A stretch of 64,000 nucleotides of DNA from NCBI RefSeq assembly GCF_039544205.1, contig NZ_BAABLF010000014.1, positions 1-64,000 of the forward strand, in the 5' to 3' direction. A model generated the notes under the pieces. The model saw nothing but the letters and a program-made list of their open reading frames with translations, searched no databases and was not told the DNA's origin. Every line of letters starts with the position of its first letter. Positions within the stretch are counted from its first letter, which is position 1. Position numbers and translations under genes: made by a program. This stretch comes from Ferrimonas gelatinilytica. Its GTDB lineage: Bacteria; Pseudomonadota; Gammaproteobacteria; Enterobacterales; Shewanellaceae. Below, piece after piece: positions 35,554 through 45,509 of the stretch.

Positions 35554-38500
35554 GTGAGAATGAAGATCAGTAAGCATGGAGGCTTCCAGCGCTCCATATT
35601 GGCGACCTTAACGGCGCTTTACGTTTGTGGCGGTGCTTCGGCACTGGCCGTACCGAGCATGCAGCCGGTGGCGGGCGGCAAACTCTACGAACCGACTTTT
35701 ACCGAAGCCGATCTGCTGGCGGAGGATGCCAAGCGTAAAGCGTATCTGGCGGGTGATATCTTCGTTGGTCCCGCTGGCCAGGTGAACAGCCAACTGCGCC
35801 CGCGGACGCCCCAGGAGGTGTTCCAGCCGATTGAAGGCGTGACCGGTGTTCAGCAGTATATCGTTCAGCTCAGCGGTGAGCCTGTGGCGACCTACGGCGG
35901 TGATCTGCCGGGGCTGAAGGCAACCAAGGCACCCCAAACCGGTTTGTTGATGGTGAAGGGGCGGGTGGATACCCAGTCCTCAGCGACCCAGGCATACCAG
36001 AGCTACCTGCGTGATCGCCAGTCGACCCTGGTCAACCAGGCGCGTCAGCAGGGCGCTAACATTCAGATTGAAAAGCACCTGACCCTGGCCAGCAACGCCC
36101 TGGTGGTGGAGATGACCCAGGAGGACGCGCAGATTCTGGCGCGTCAGACCGGCGTCACCAAGATCACCCAAAGCCGGGTGTTTGAGCTTCGTACTGACCG
36201 GGGCCCCGAGTTTATCGGTGCCACCTCCCTGTGGAACGGCTTGCTGCCAAACGCCAGCCTCGCGGTTCAGGGGGAGGGGATGGTCGTCGGTATCGTGGAT
36301 ACCGGGATCAACACCGACCACGCCGCTTTTGCCGATGATGCGGACTACGCCCAATTCAATCCCCTGGGTACCGACCAGTTCATTGGTGATTGCGAGGATG
36401 AGCCGATCCTCTGTAACAACAAGTTGATCGGCGTACGCTCCTACCCGGAGATCACCAGCGTTTACGCCGGGCCGGAGTTCCAGGACAACCCCTGGGGTGC
36501 CCCGGTGATGAAGCGTCCGGCTAACGGCGAGGATTACCATGGCCACGGCTCTCATACCGCCAGCACCGTAGCCGGCAACCGGCTCGAGAATGTCCCGCTG
36601 CAGCAGGCCAATGGCGAAGTGACCAGTGACGGGGTGGATATGCCCTTCACCTTTGCCAGCACCAGCGGCGTTGCGCCCCGTGCCCACATCGTCTCCTACC
36701 AGGTGTGTTGGCCCGGCAACGGAGGCGACCCCTATGCCGGCTGCCCCGAGTCCGCCATTCTGTCCGCTTTCGAGGACGCCATCGCCGACGGCGTGGACGT
36801 CATCAACTTCTCCATCGGTGGGGCGGAGTCCTTCCCTTGGGAAGACCCCATGGAACTCGCATTCCTGGCCGCCCGTGAAGCGGGGATCTCCGTCGCTGCC
36901 GCCGCCGGTAACGCGGGCAGCTTCTGGAGTGCTGACCACGCTTCACCCTGGGTAACTACCGTTGGTGCCGTTAGCCATGACCGCGTGCTCGATGCCGGGG
37001 TCAAGACCCTGGGCGATTTTGGTGGCGCACGCTACGTACCGAGCGCGCCGATCTCCGGCCGCAGCTACTCCGGTTCCATTACCGGTGAGGTGGTACTGGC
37101 GAGCTCCTACGACGACCCGAACCCCAATGACGAATACAACGCGGCGTCCTGCAACGCGCCTTTCCCGGCGGGGACCTTCACGGCGGACCAGATCGTGCTA
37201 TGCGAGCGCGGTGATATCGCCCGGGTGGAGAAGGCGGAAAACGTCGCCGCGGGCGGCGCCGGCGGCTTCATCCTGCAGAACGTCGACTACAGAGCCAATA
37301 ACGTGGTGGCGGACAAGTACGTGATCCCGGGTATCCATGTGGATATGTCGGCGCGTTACAAGCTGCGTAACTGGGTGCGTTATAACGATCCGGGCACTGC
37401 CATCGCGACCATCTCCGACTACGAAGACAAGTACTACTTCGACGAGACGCTGGCCAACAACCTGGCGCCGTTTAGCTCCATGGGGCCGAGCAAAACCAAC
37501 AACACCCTGGTGCCGGACCTGTCTGCTCCGGGGGTACAGATCTACGCGGCCAATGCGGATGACCAGCCGTTCACGGCGTACCCCTCTGCATCAGATTGGA
37601 CCTTCATGAGCGGTACCTCCATGGCGGCGCCCCATGTGGCTGGTGCCATGACCCTGTTGGCCCAGCAGCACCCGGACTGGACTCCGGCGGAGATCCAGTC
37701 TGCGCTGATGATGACGGCGGGTCCGGTTACCCTGAATACCGGTACTTACCTGCTGGAACCCTTCTATCACTTTATGGCGGGCGCCGGTGCCATCGATGTG
37801 GCCCGTGCGGCAGAGACCGGGCTGGTGATGGATGAAACCATCGAAAACTACCGCGATGCCAATCCGAACAATGGCGGTGTGGCCAACTGGCTCAACCTGC
37901 CCTCCATGGTGGAGATCGAGTGCGAGCAGAGCTGCAGCTTTATGCGTACCGTGACCGCGACCCGGGATGGTCAGTGGGAGGTGGAGAGCTTTGCCAAGGA
38001 GACTGGCTTTGAGGTGAGCGTCAGCCCTCAGAGCTTCCAGCTGTCGAAGGGGGAGAGTCAGACCCTGATGGTTACCGCCAAGGTGCCTGGCCTGACGGAG
38101 TATAAGGTCAATCCTCAGGAGCCGGGGGCGCCCTGGTCTGGTACCGATAACCTGAATGTTTTCTTCAATGGTGAGCTTCGCCTGACGGAAACATCCGGCG
38201 ACAGCCCCAAGCTGCATATGCCCATCGTGGTGGCCAGCAAGGCAGACCAGATGCCGGTTTCCCTGGAGCTGAGTGTGACCCGTGAGCAGGGCAGCGAGAC
38301 CCTGACCATGAACACCAACAGCTTCAGCGAGCTGACGCCGCGCTTCTACGGCCCAGTGGTCGGGACACAGGGCAGTGCCACCCTGGAAGCGGTGTCGTCG
38401 ATGCTCACTCCGGAGAACATCGAGGCGGGCTGGGATATCCAGATGATCACCATTCCTGAAGGCACCAAGCGTTTCGTCTTCGAAGCGATGGAAGGCAAGC

Positions 38501-40773
38501 AGGTTTCCGGAGCGGATGATTACAACGCCCGTTACCGGAAGAGCTTCCCCTTCGTGATCATGGGTCTGGATATTAACGAAAACAACGGTTTTATCCCCTC
38601 CGAGGAGGCTACCGACACCTACGCGATTGGTAACGAGTATCGCGCTGAGCTGGTGTGTCTCTCCACCAGCCAGGCGGAGCGCAACATCTGTAGCATCGAG
38701 GATCCCACCCCGGGTAACTACTGGGTAGCGACCGCGATGGCTTACGGTGAGGCCACCGTCGAGGTGGAGACCGGCTATGCGATTCTGGCCTACGGCGATG
38801 ATCGTGGCCTGCTCTCCGTAGAGGGCCCGGCCAGCTACGATGGCCATGGTGATTACCCGCTGACCCTGAACTGGGACCTGCCTCACGCAGAGCCCGGCAC
38901 CGTCTGGTATGGCGGTATGGATCTGGGTGCCGGCCCGGGTGCGGAGGGGACCTTCGGCTTCACCGCCCTCAACATCCGTCGCGCCGAGGATGCCGTCAAC
39001 TGGTCCGTGAGTCAGGACAAGGCCCGTGTAGGCGATGTGCTGTCGGTGTCGATGAATGTGGCACCCAACCTGGAGTCACAGGAGCGTCAGTACGATCTGC
39101 AGTTGCAACTGCCGCAAGGGATGCGCCTGTTGACCGAGACCGTTCGCGCCAACAACCCGGCGGTGGCCGAGGCGCTGATGACCAGCGATAGCGGTATTAC
39201 CGTGCAGGGCGTTCAGGCATCGACCCGGGATGTGAAGCGGGAGTACCGCGTCACCACCAACCTGGATGACGCCATGTGTCATACGCCTCTGATCGATGAG
39301 TACTCCACCGGTGGCTACATCGATCTCTTCGGTGAGTTCGGCATGCAGCCCAACGCGGAGTGGTTACAGGGTGATTCCCGCACCAACTTCGATGTGCCGA
39401 TCGACTGGCTGTTCTATAAGCAGGGCGCCCAGTTCGAGGTCTACAACCAGGCTAATGCCGGCTACATGCGGATGCATACCGTGGGCGCGATGCAGTTCAA
39501 CACCGCTTACTGGAGCATGAGCTATCACCGTGGCCCCGGCTTCCTGCACGAGGCACTGGCGCCGTTCTGGCGTGGCAGCTTCGAGATGAAGTACCGTCGT
39601 CATTGGGAAGAGCCGTGGGGTCTGACCATCGCCAGCCAGTATGCCGACGAGCGTCCTGACCTGGGGGATCTGCTGTTCCTCGAGTTCGATCGCGTGTACG
39701 ACAAGTACACCGGTGATGAGTTTGATTTCCAGGCTATCCTGCGCAGCGGCATCGATGATCACCCCGGCATGTTCGAGATCATCTACGCCTATGACAACCT
39801 GGGCTCAGACGTGGCCAAGGGCACTGTTTTCGTTGAAGGTTTCGACAGCGCCTGGTCGATGAACGCCGGTCCGAAAGAGGGCCAGCTGTACAGCGTACTG
39901 GGCTTCGATGACCTGGATACCGTGCTGCAGGACGACCTGGTGGTGTGTATGGACTACGTTGGTCCGGAACAGAGCCAGCTGTCTATCAGCTTCGATGTGG
40001 CGGTACAGCCCGAGGCCATTGGCCAGACCGGTGCCCTGACCTTCGATTACCAGCTGCAGGGTGGCGATGCCCAGACCTTCAGCCACGAGGTTCAGGTGAA
40101 CGGCAACATCAAGATGATGGACCTGCCTGACATGACCGTCGATGAGAATGGTCGCATCGATGGCATCGAGGTGTTCTTCGTGGATGCGGACAAGGCGCCC
40201 AACCGGGTCGAAGTGGTGGGCGACAATGTCACTGCTGAGATCGAGGGCAACCGCTTCAACTTGATCCCGAACGCGTACTTCCACGGTGATACCGAAGTGA
40301 CCGTCATCGTCCGTGACACCCTCAACAGCGGGGATATGGCCAGCACCAGCTTCATGCTGACTGTCGAGTCAGACGGCATTGCGCTCGCCACGATCACAGC
40401 CCTTGATGCCAAGGCCGTTGTCGAAGAGGGTAATATCCTGCTGAGCTTTACCCCCGACGTAGCGGGTGAGCAAGGTCTCGACACTGCCACCTATATGTGG
40501 ACGCAGGTATCCGGCCCACAGGTAACCATTGAGGATGCTAAGGTGACCGAAGCACCAGCTGGCGACTACGTGTTCCAGCTTACCTACAGCGTCAATGGTG
40601 AAAGCATGAGTACTGAGGCTTCAGTTACCGTGGCGGAGCCTGCTCCGGAGGTGGAAGAACCTGCTCCGGAGGTGGAAGAACCTGCTCCGGTGTCCAAGAG
40701 CAGCAGCGGTTCACTGGGTTACCTGGCCCTGCTGATGCTGGCCCTGACCGGATGGCGTCGTCGCCAGCGGTAA
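35554..40773 (+). CDS. Large secreted S8 subtilase with PA domain and GlyGly-CTERM-like tail
   Basis: A 1739-residue exported serine peptidase. Order: signal peptide (cut near ASALA), I9-type propeptide (QQYIVQLSGEP to ~210), S8 domain with Asp249 (VGIVDTGIN), His331 (HGHGSHTAS) and Ser689 (SGTSMAAPHVAGA), a PA domain inserted at ~500-610, a long fibronectin/Ig-like C-terminal region, a repeated EEPAPEV stretch, and a tail of Ser/Gly, a 14-residue hydrophobic helix and RRRQR. That tail fits the GlyGly-CTERM signal handled by rhombosortase. AAGGA lies 6 bases before GTG 35554, which is preferred over ATG 35560 and a start at 35503. Likely degrades extracellular protein. Confidence 0.92.
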   Translation: MRMKISKHGGFQRSILATLTALYVCGGASALAVPSMQPVAGGKLYEPTFTEADLLAEDAKRKAYLAGDIFVGPAGQVNSQLRPRTPQEVFQPIEGVTGVQQYIVQLSGEPVATYGGDLPGLKATKAPQTGLLMVKGRVDTQSSATQAYQSYLRDRQSTLVNQARQQGANIQIEKHLTLASNALVVEMTQEDAQILARQTGVTKITQSRVFELRTDRGPEFIGATSLWNGLLPNASLAVQGEGMVVGIVDTGINTDHAAFADDADYAQFNPLGTDQFIGDCEDEPILCNNKLIGVRSYPEITSVYAGPEFQDNPWGAPVMKRPANGEDYHGHGSHTASTVAGNRLENVPLQQANGEVTSDGVDMPFTFASTSGVAPRAHIVSYQVCWPGNGGDPYAGCPESAILSAFEDAIADGVDVINFSIGGAESFPWEDPMELAFLAAREAGISVAAAAGNAGSFWSADHASPWVTTVGAVSHDRVLDAGVKTLGDFGGARYVPSAPISGRSYSGSITGEVVLASSYDDPNPNDEYNAASCNAPFPAGTFTADQIVLCERGDIARVEKAENVAAGGAGGFILQNVDYRANNVVADKYVIPGIHVDMSARYKLRNWVRYNDPGTAIATISDYEDKYYFDETLANNLAPFSSMGPSKTNNTLVPDLSAPGVQIYAANADDQPFTAYPSASDWTFMSGTSMAAPHVAGAMTLLAQQHPDWTPAEIQSALMMTAGPVTLNTGTYLLEPFYHFMAGAGAIDVARAAETGLVMDETIENYRDANPNNGGVANWLNLPSMVEIECEQSCSFMRTVTATRDGQWEVESFAKETGFEVSVSPQSFQLSKGESQTLMVTAKVPGLTEYKVNPQEPGAPWSGTDNLNVFFNGELRLTETSGDSPKLHMPIVVASKADQMPVSLELSVTREQGSETLTMNTNSFSELTPRFYGPVVGTQGSATLEAVSSMLTPENIEAGWDIQMITIPEGTKRFVFEAMEGKQVSGADDYNARYRKSFPFVIMGLDINENNGFIPSEEATDTYAIGNEYRAELVCLSTSQAERNICSIEDPTPGNYWVATAMAYGEATVEVETGYAILAYGDDRGLLSVEGPASYDGHGDYPLTLNWDLPHAEPGTVWYGGMDLGAGPGAEGTFGFTALNIRRAEDAVNWSVSQDKARVGDVLSVSMNVAPNLESQERQYDLQLQLPQGMRLLTETVRANNPAVAEALMTSDSGITVQGVQASTRDVKREYRVTTNLDDAMCHTPLIDEYSTGGYIDLFGEFGMQPNAEWLQGDSRTNFDVPIDWLFYKQGAQFEVYNQANAGYMRMHTVGAMQFNTAYWSMSYHRGPGFLHEALAPFWRGSFEMKYRRHWEEPWGLTIASQYADERPDLGDLLFLEFDRVYDKYTGDEFDFQAILRSGIDDHPGMFEIIYAYDNLGSDVAKGTVFVEGFDSAWSMNAGPKEGQLYSVLGFDDLDTVLQDDLVVCMDYVGPEQSQLSISFDVAVQPEAIGQTGALTFDYQLQGGDAQTFSHEVQVNGNIKMMDLPDMTVDENGRIDGIEVFFVDADKAPNRVEVVGDNVTAEIEGNRFNLIPNAYFHGDTEVTVIVRDTLNSGDMASTSFMLTVESDGIALATITALDAKAVVEEGNILLSFTPDVAGEQGLDTATYMWTQVSGPQVTIEDAKVTEAPAGDYVFQLTYSVNGESMSTEASVTVAEPAPEVEEPAPEVEEPAPVSKSSSGSLGYLALLMLALTGWRRRQR

Positions 40774-41241
40774 CCGGATTGTACGAGTCTGAGTGACGCC
40801 TCCCCGGCCCCGGGGAGGCGTTTTTTTTGGGGGGGCGCCCCTGCTCTATTTAATCACTCATATATCCTGGTGAGTGCAAATCCGGTAGAGACTTTGACCT
40901 CCCCCTGAGGGGCATGACCGGCATCAGGGGCCCACCTATCAGAGCGCCCTAACACGCAATCCCTTCCCCGCTACAACGCAACCTTCCTTTTATTTGGCTT
41001 CTTGTGACCTGGGTCCATGAAATGAGGCCGTGTCCTCCCCTGGGCAGCGGAAGCTCAATCGCTACTCATTTCGAGTCGGTATACTCTATCTAAGTTGTTG
41101 GCTTTTATCGTATTTGTTGCGCATTTAATGTGATCTGGCGCGCAGATGAATGAAGATGATTCTGGTGTGATAGCGGTGAGGATGATCAGTCGGCTGCGGC
41201 CGGCTCCCCGACATAAAAATAAAAACATAAGGAGTTGGTAC
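40774..41241. other. 468-base intergenic region
   Basis: It contains the subtilase terminator, then a stretch with a small inverted repeat CACTCA-N10-TGAGTG (40855-40876) and an AT-rich part at 41070-41130 that may hold the TetR gene promoter. No gene is supported. Confidence 0.5.
40796..40828 (+). terminator. Intrinsic terminator after the subtilase gene
   Basis: A 12-bp stem ACGCCTCCCCGG / CCGGGGAGGCGT is followed by T8. Confidence 0.92.
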
Positions 41242-41952
41242 ATGAACAAGTCGGAACTGTTTAAGTCGCGAGAGCAGCGGATCCTGGCGGCGGCGCTGAG
41301 TACTGCCCGCAGTAAGGGCGCGCTGGATTTTCGGATGGCCGATGTCGCCCGGGAGGCGGAGTGTTCCGTAGGTACACTCTATGGTCACTTCCTCAGCAAG
41401 GAGGACATGATGGCGGCGCTGGTGCTTACGGCCTTGGACCAGCGTCAACAGGTGATGGTCGAGATCGGGCAGCTGGCCCTGACGCCTATGGAGCAGTTTG
41501 TGGTGTTGCTGATGTCGGAGCGTGCCCGCTGGACCAAGGACGAGGTGTTGGCCCAGTTGGAGATGCTGGTCGGTTACACCGAGCTGTGGCGCCGGGCGGC
41601 GGATAAGCGTCAGTTGGCCCTGCGTGAGAGCATGGCGATGTTGACGACAGCCCTCAAGACGATACTGGTTAACGCGGCTGAGGAGCAGGGGGTGAAGTTG
41701 GCCAACGTGGAGCTGCTGGTCGAGCGTTGCCGGGCACTGGTGCTTGGCGGCCAGATCTACGCTTCCAGATTGACCCTGGCACCTGCAGCCCAGCTCCAGG
41801 ATGATGCTGCCCTGATGATCCCACTGATGACGCTGCTGCAACAGGCGGGGCTGTCGGTGCCGGAGGGGGATTGGCTCTCCCGATGCAGCGAAGGGTTGTT
41901 GGTGTGGGCCGACCGTATGGATGCTCCTGTGATGACCGACACCGCGGCTTAA
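41242..41952 (+). CDS. TetR-family transcriptional regulator
   Basis: A 236-residue repressor-type protein. Residues 1-60 form the TetR helix-turn-helix (QRILAAALSTARSKGALDFRMADVAREAECSVGTLYGHFLSKEDMM region; only the pattern DVAREAECSVGTLYGHF is diagnostic). The rest is a helical ligand and dimer domain without recognisable specificity. AAGGAG lies 7-8 bases before ATG 41242; a longer frame from 41146 is rejected. Neighbours on the plus strand are the subtilase and rsmJ, neither an obvious target, so the regulon is unknown. Confidence 0.88.
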   Translation: MNKSELFKSREQRILAAALSTARSKGALDFRMADVAREAECSVGTLYGHFLSKEDMMAALVLTALDQRQQVMVEIGQLALTPMEQFVVLLMSERARWTKDEVLAQLEMLVGYTELWRRAADKRQLALRESMAMLTTALKTILVNAAEEQGVKLANVELLVERCRALVLGGQIYASRLTLAPAAQLQDDAALMIPLMTLLQQAGLSVPEGDWLSRCSEGLLVWADRMDAPVMTDTAA

Positions 41953-42057
41953 GCGCCCGTCGCACTCCCCGCGAGGGGCGCCGGGCGCGCCCCTTGCCGA
42001 TCCTGCCCTTATCCACTACCCTGCTGCCGATCCCCTCTTCGAGCATTGGCAGACCTC

Positions 42058-42816
42058 ATGTTTCCCATCTTTCTAGACCTTGACGGCGAACGTCCGGATG
42101 AACTGCAGGCATTGGCCCAGCGTTGGGGGCTGACGCACCGCCAGGATGCGCCCTTTCGCCTGGTATTCGAGCAAGACCGTTTGCGCCTTTACGATCGGCG
42201 TCAGCCCAAGCTCGGCGCCATTGAGGTGGATCTGAGCGGCGGTGCTGCTGCACACCGGCGTAAGTTTGGGGGTGGACGCGGGCAGTCCATCGCCAAGGCG
42301 GTGGGCCTCAAGGGGGGCGCCTGCCCCAGCGTGGTGGATGCCACCGCGGGCCTTGGCCGGGATGCTTTCGTGCTGGCAAGCCTGGGCTGCAGCGTTACGC
42401 TGCTGGAGCGCCATCCTGTCGTGGCGGCGTTGTTGGAAGATGGGTTACGCCGGGCCGGTGAGGATGAGGAGATCGGTCACTGGGTTCGAAGCCGGATGCG
42501 GCTGTTTCCCGGTAACAGTCTTGAGGCGTTAGCCGATCTCGAAATTCAGCCGGAGGTGGTGTTTCTGGACCCCATGTATCCCCACCGTGCCAAGTCGGCC
42601 CAGGTGAAGAAGGAGATGCGGGTGTTCCAGGATCTGGTGGGGAGTGATGACGATGCCGATGGGCTGCTAGCGCCGGCGTTGGCTCTCGCCAGCAAGCGGG
42701 TGGTGGTGAAGCGGCCGGACTATGCCGAGGATCTGGCGGGCCGCCCCCCCACCATGGTGATCGCCACCAAGAAAAATCGTTTCGATGTTTACGTGAAGGC
42801 GGCGCTGGGCCAGTGA
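42058..42816 (+). CDS. rsmJ: 16S rRNA (guanine-1516-N2)-methyltransferase RsmJ
   Basis: A 252-residue SAM-dependent methyltransferase. Strong agreement with E. coli RsmJ (YhiQ): PKLGAIEVDLSGGAAAHRRKFGGGRGQ, VVDATAGLGRDAFVLASLG for SAM binding, the catalytic-type FLDPMYPHR, KKEMRVFQDLVG, DADGLL and KRVVVKRPDYA. The ATG at 42058 is used; a TTG 12 bases upstream is possible, and neither has a strong ribosome binding site. The next gene overlaps its stop codon. Confidence 0.95.
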   Translation: MFPIFLDLDGERPDELQALAQRWGLTHRQDAPFRLVFEQDRLRLYDRRQPKLGAIEVDLSGGAAAHRRKFGGGRGQSIAKAVGLKGGACPSVVDATAGLGRDAFVLASLGCSVTLLERHPVVAALLEDGLRRAGEDEEIGHWVRSRMRLFPGNSLEALADLEIQPEVVFLDPMYPHRAKSAQVKKEMRVFQDLVGSDDDADGLLAPALALASKRVVVKRPDYAEDLAGRPPTMVIATKKNRFDVYVKAALGQ

Positions 42817-43232
42817 TGCCCGAGTGTGCCTGGCTGACACCAATGCAGGCCCCGTTGGCCAGCCGTTTCTATGCGCAGGAGGGGCAGAGGGAGCGGGTGC
42901 GCCGTGATGAGCGGGTCGCGGTGGTGCGGGAGAACCACCGGATCATCGCCGCCCTGCGACTGAGTCCCCGGCAGGGGCATACGTTGCTGCGGGCCTTGCG
43001 AGTGGCGGTTGATCGTCAGGGGCGAGGTCTGGCGCTTCGACTGCTGCAGTTTGCCCTGGCAGAGACCGGGTCCTCTGTATGGTGTTACGCCCTGCCTGAA
43101 CTGGAGCCGCTCTATCGACGGGTGGGCTTTGTCCCGGAAAGTACCGCGCCCGGTCCCATTATTGACCCCTTCAAGGCCTACTGTCGCAGGCAGTCCCTGC
43201 GTTTGATGCAGTGGCGGCCGCCATCCGAATAA
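42816..43232 (+). CDS. GNAT-family N-acetyltransferase
   Basis: A 138-residue acetyltransferase of the GNAT fold: the acetyl-CoA loop RQGRGLALRLLQ, then WCYALPELEPLYRRVGFVPES, typical of strands 5-6. The substrate is unknown. The ATG overlaps the rsmJ stop as TGATG, giving coupled translation; GTG at 42813 is an alternative. The pairing with rsmJ suggests one transcript, not a shared pathway. Confidence 0.85.
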   Translation: MPECAWLTPMQAPLASRFYAQEGQRERVRRDERVAVVRENHRIIAALRLSPRQGHTLLRALRVAVDRQGRGLALRLLQFALAETGSSVWCYALPELEPLYRRVGFVPESTAPGPIIDPFKAYCRRQSLRLMQWRPPSE

Positions 43233-43312
43233 CCATTGAGGTTTGGCATGGGTTTTAGCGGTGAAATTTGCGACAATGCTGGGACTGTATGCCTAAGAAC
43301 AAGGAGTTGCCG

Positions 43313-43843
43313 ATGTTAGCGCCGGCCATGGTCGAAAAGCTTAATGAGCAGATTAACCTGGAGTTTTTCTCTTCCAACCTCTACCTGCAGATGAGCGCCT
43401 GGTGTGAAGACAAGGGCTACGAAGGGGCAGCGGAGTTTATGCTGGCCCATGCCGATGAGGAGATGGGCCACATGCGGCGCCTGTTCACCTACGTCGGCGA
43501 GGCGGGGGGCTTGCCGCTGATCGGTGCGATTGAGGCCCCGGATCATGAGTTTGAAAGCCTCAAGGATCTGATGGCCAAGACCTATCAGCATGAGCAGCTG
43601 GTGACGCGCAAGATCAACGAGCTGGCCCATGCGGCTTTCACCAACCAGGACTACTCCACCTTCAACTTCCTGCAGTGGTACGTGGCTGAGCAGCATGAGG
43701 AGGAGAAGCTGTTTAAGGGGATCCTCGACAAGATTGAACTGGTTGGGGCAGAGGCTCAGGGGCTTTACATGATCGACAAAGAGCTGGCAGTACTGGCCAA
43801 GGCGGAAAGCGCCAGCGTAATGCAGAACGGCGCTCAAGGCTAA
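43313..43843 (+). CDS. ftnA: Bacterial ferritin FtnA
   Basis: A 176-residue non-heme ferritin that stores iron in the cytoplasm as a 24-mer. It follows E. coli FtnA closely: MVEKLNEQINLEF, the ferroxidase Glu/His set in ADEEMGHMRRLF, NELAHAAFTNQDY, and FNFLQWYVAEQHEEEKLF. AAGGAG lies 7 bases before ATG 43313. A single gene with its own terminator; I saw no clear Fur box upstream. Confidence 0.96.
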   Translation: MLAPAMVEKLNEQINLEFFSSNLYLQMSAWCEDKGYEGAAEFMLAHADEEMGHMRRLFTYVGEAGGLPLIGAIEAPDHEFESLKDLMAKTYQHEQLVTRKINELAHAAFTNQDYSTFNFLQWYVAEQHEEEKLFKGILDKIELVGAEAQGLYMIDKELAVLAKAESASVMQNGAQG

Positions 43844-43862
43844 GCGATAAGCGACGCCCAAG

Positions 43863-43889
43863 ACGGATGGCACTGGCCATCCGTTTTTG
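43863..43889 (+). terminator. Intrinsic terminator after ftnA
   Basis: Stem ACGGATGGC / GCCATCCGT with a 4-base loop, followed by a T run. Confidence 0.85.
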
Positions 43890-44072
43890 TTTGCCCGTCC
43901 GGTCCGGACCTGGCAACGTCCCCCTCGGGCCCCTGGTTGAGGCAACCCCGGACGGTTTCGCCGGCTGTCACAACCCCTTTTTCACGGCAGTCTTTTTGCG
44001 TCGCATTTGCCCCAGACGGGTGAGCTGTTACCATCCATTTAGAGACACATTCATTGCGATGGCGGGTTGAAA

Positions 44073-45509
44073 ATGAACGACTTGGAGTTGGTTCGGCGAT
44101 TTGATCGTGCCCTGTTCGAGGATTACCGTCTGGCCCGCAGCTACTGCCTGGATGTCCCTACCTACGCCCTGGTTCATCTGCGCAGCGTCGCCCACCGTCT
44201 GACCTCAGCGCTGGGCAGCCGCTTCGCCATCGAGTTTCGCAGTAAGAACCTCTACGACCGCATCGAGCAACTGGCCCGCGCAAAGCGGATGGATATGCGT
44301 CTCGCCCGAAAGCTCCACAAGCTTCGCAATGAGGGCAACAAGGGGGCGCACCCGGAAAAGTACCGGCTGACGCCGGAACAGCTGGTGCAGCTGGCGGCCA
44401 AGTGTGTCAAAGATGCCGCCCGACTCTGTGCCGAGCTATATCCGCTGCTGCTGGATAGCCCGACACCCCACTGGCAGTTTGAGCCTGTCGATGCCGAAGC
44501 GGGCCGGGAGCTGTGCTACCGGGCAGTGATGGAAGATGACGCCGAGGCGCAGTACCTGGTAGGGCTCTCCCTGAAATCCCGGGCACTGATGCAGCGGGAG
44601 CGGGCGCAATCCTTTGCCTTGGCTAATGACAGTGACACCGTCGATCTCGGCGCCAGCCTCAAGGTGCTTAAACAGGCTGCTTACTGGTTTGAGCGAGGAG
44701 CACAGAGCCATCCCGGGGCCCGCTTTGAGCACGGCGTGGCGCTGCTGCACGGTTACGCGGGTCACAGTGATACGACCCGGGCACTGGAACTGATTGAGGC
44801 CGCGGCCAGCGCCGGTGTGGCGGATGCTCAGGCCCTGCTGGGCTACTTCTATCAGACCGGCAGCCATGGCTACCATGCCGACCCACTGAAAGCTCGCCAC
44901 CTGCTCAAGGCGGCGGCGGAACAGGACCAGAGTGAAGCGATGGCCAACCTGGCGGTGCTCTATTATCAGGGGGCATTGGGCCAGTCGGATCTGCCTAGGG
45001 CCCGGCACTTCGCGCTGCAGGGTGCGCAGGCGGGCTATCCCCATGCCCAATACCAGTTGGCGGTGATGCTGCTGGCCGGGGAGGGGGGAGAGGTGGATCT
45101 GGAACAGGGGCTGCAGTGGCTGCAAGCGGCAGCTGAACAACATTACCCCGAGGCACTGGCAGACCTGGCACAACGAAAGCTCGATGGCGATGGGGTCGAG
45201 GCCAGCCCCGCGTCGGCGGCGGCGCTCTATCGGGAGGCGATACGTTATGGGCGCCTGCCCAGGGCGATGTTCGAGCTGGCGATGGCGCTGTTCGATGGTG
45301 AGGTGCCGGATCGGGACCTGAATGAGGCCGCTCGCTTACTGCATCTTGCTTACCGATATGCGGTACCGGGCAGTGAACTGGCGCTGGCGATCTGGCATAC
45401 CGCACCGGAGCTGGTGGGCCAGCTCGAGGGGCAGGCGACTCTGGCTGCCGGCCGCGCCCTGTTTGATGCCGAGGGCCACCCATTGCGGGTTGATGATGCA
45501 CTGGCCTGA
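44073..45509 (+). CDS. DUF4145 plus Sel1-repeat protein
   Basis: A 478-residue protein without a signal peptide. Residues ~1-125 resemble the DUF4145 helical domain (VHLRSVAHRLTSALG, LHKLRNEGNKGAHPE), which is often linked to nucleases and defence genes but also occurs alone. From ~150 there are five or six Sel1-like repeats (AQALLGYFYQTGSHG, AMANLAVLYYQGALG, AQYQLAVMLLAGEGG, AMFELAMALFDGEVP), a scaffold for protein contacts. The ATG at 44073 is used; TTG 44067 is possible. The function is unknown, and the downstream GNAT gene overlaps it. Confidence 0.8.
   Translation: MNDLELVRRFDRALFEDYRLARSYCLDVPTYALVHLRSVAHRLTSALGSRFAIEFRSKNLYDRIEQLARAKRMDMRLARKLHKLRNEGNKGAHPEKYRLTPEQLVQLAAKCVKDAARLCAELYPLLLDSPTPHWQFEPVDAEAGRELCYRAVMEDDAEAQYLVGLSLKSRALMQRERAQSFALANDSDTVDLGASLKVLKQAAYWFERGAQSHPGARFEHGVALLHGYAGHSDTTRALELIEAAASAGVADAQALLGYFYQTGSHGYHADPLKARHLLKAAAEQDQSEAMANLAVLYYQGALGQSDLPRARHFALQGAQAGYPHAQYQLAVMLLAGEGGEVDLEQGLQWLQAAAEQHYPEALADLAQRKLDGDGVEASPASAAALYREAIRYGRLPRAMFELAMALFDGEVPDRDLNEAARLLHLAYRYAVPGSELALAIWHTAPELVGQLEGQATLAAGRALFDAEGHPLRVDDALA

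Noticed and set aside
40855..40876. Inverted repeat CACTCA-N10-TGAGTG
   Set aside because: The 6-bp arms are short enough to occur by chance in a 468-base gap; not called as an operator.
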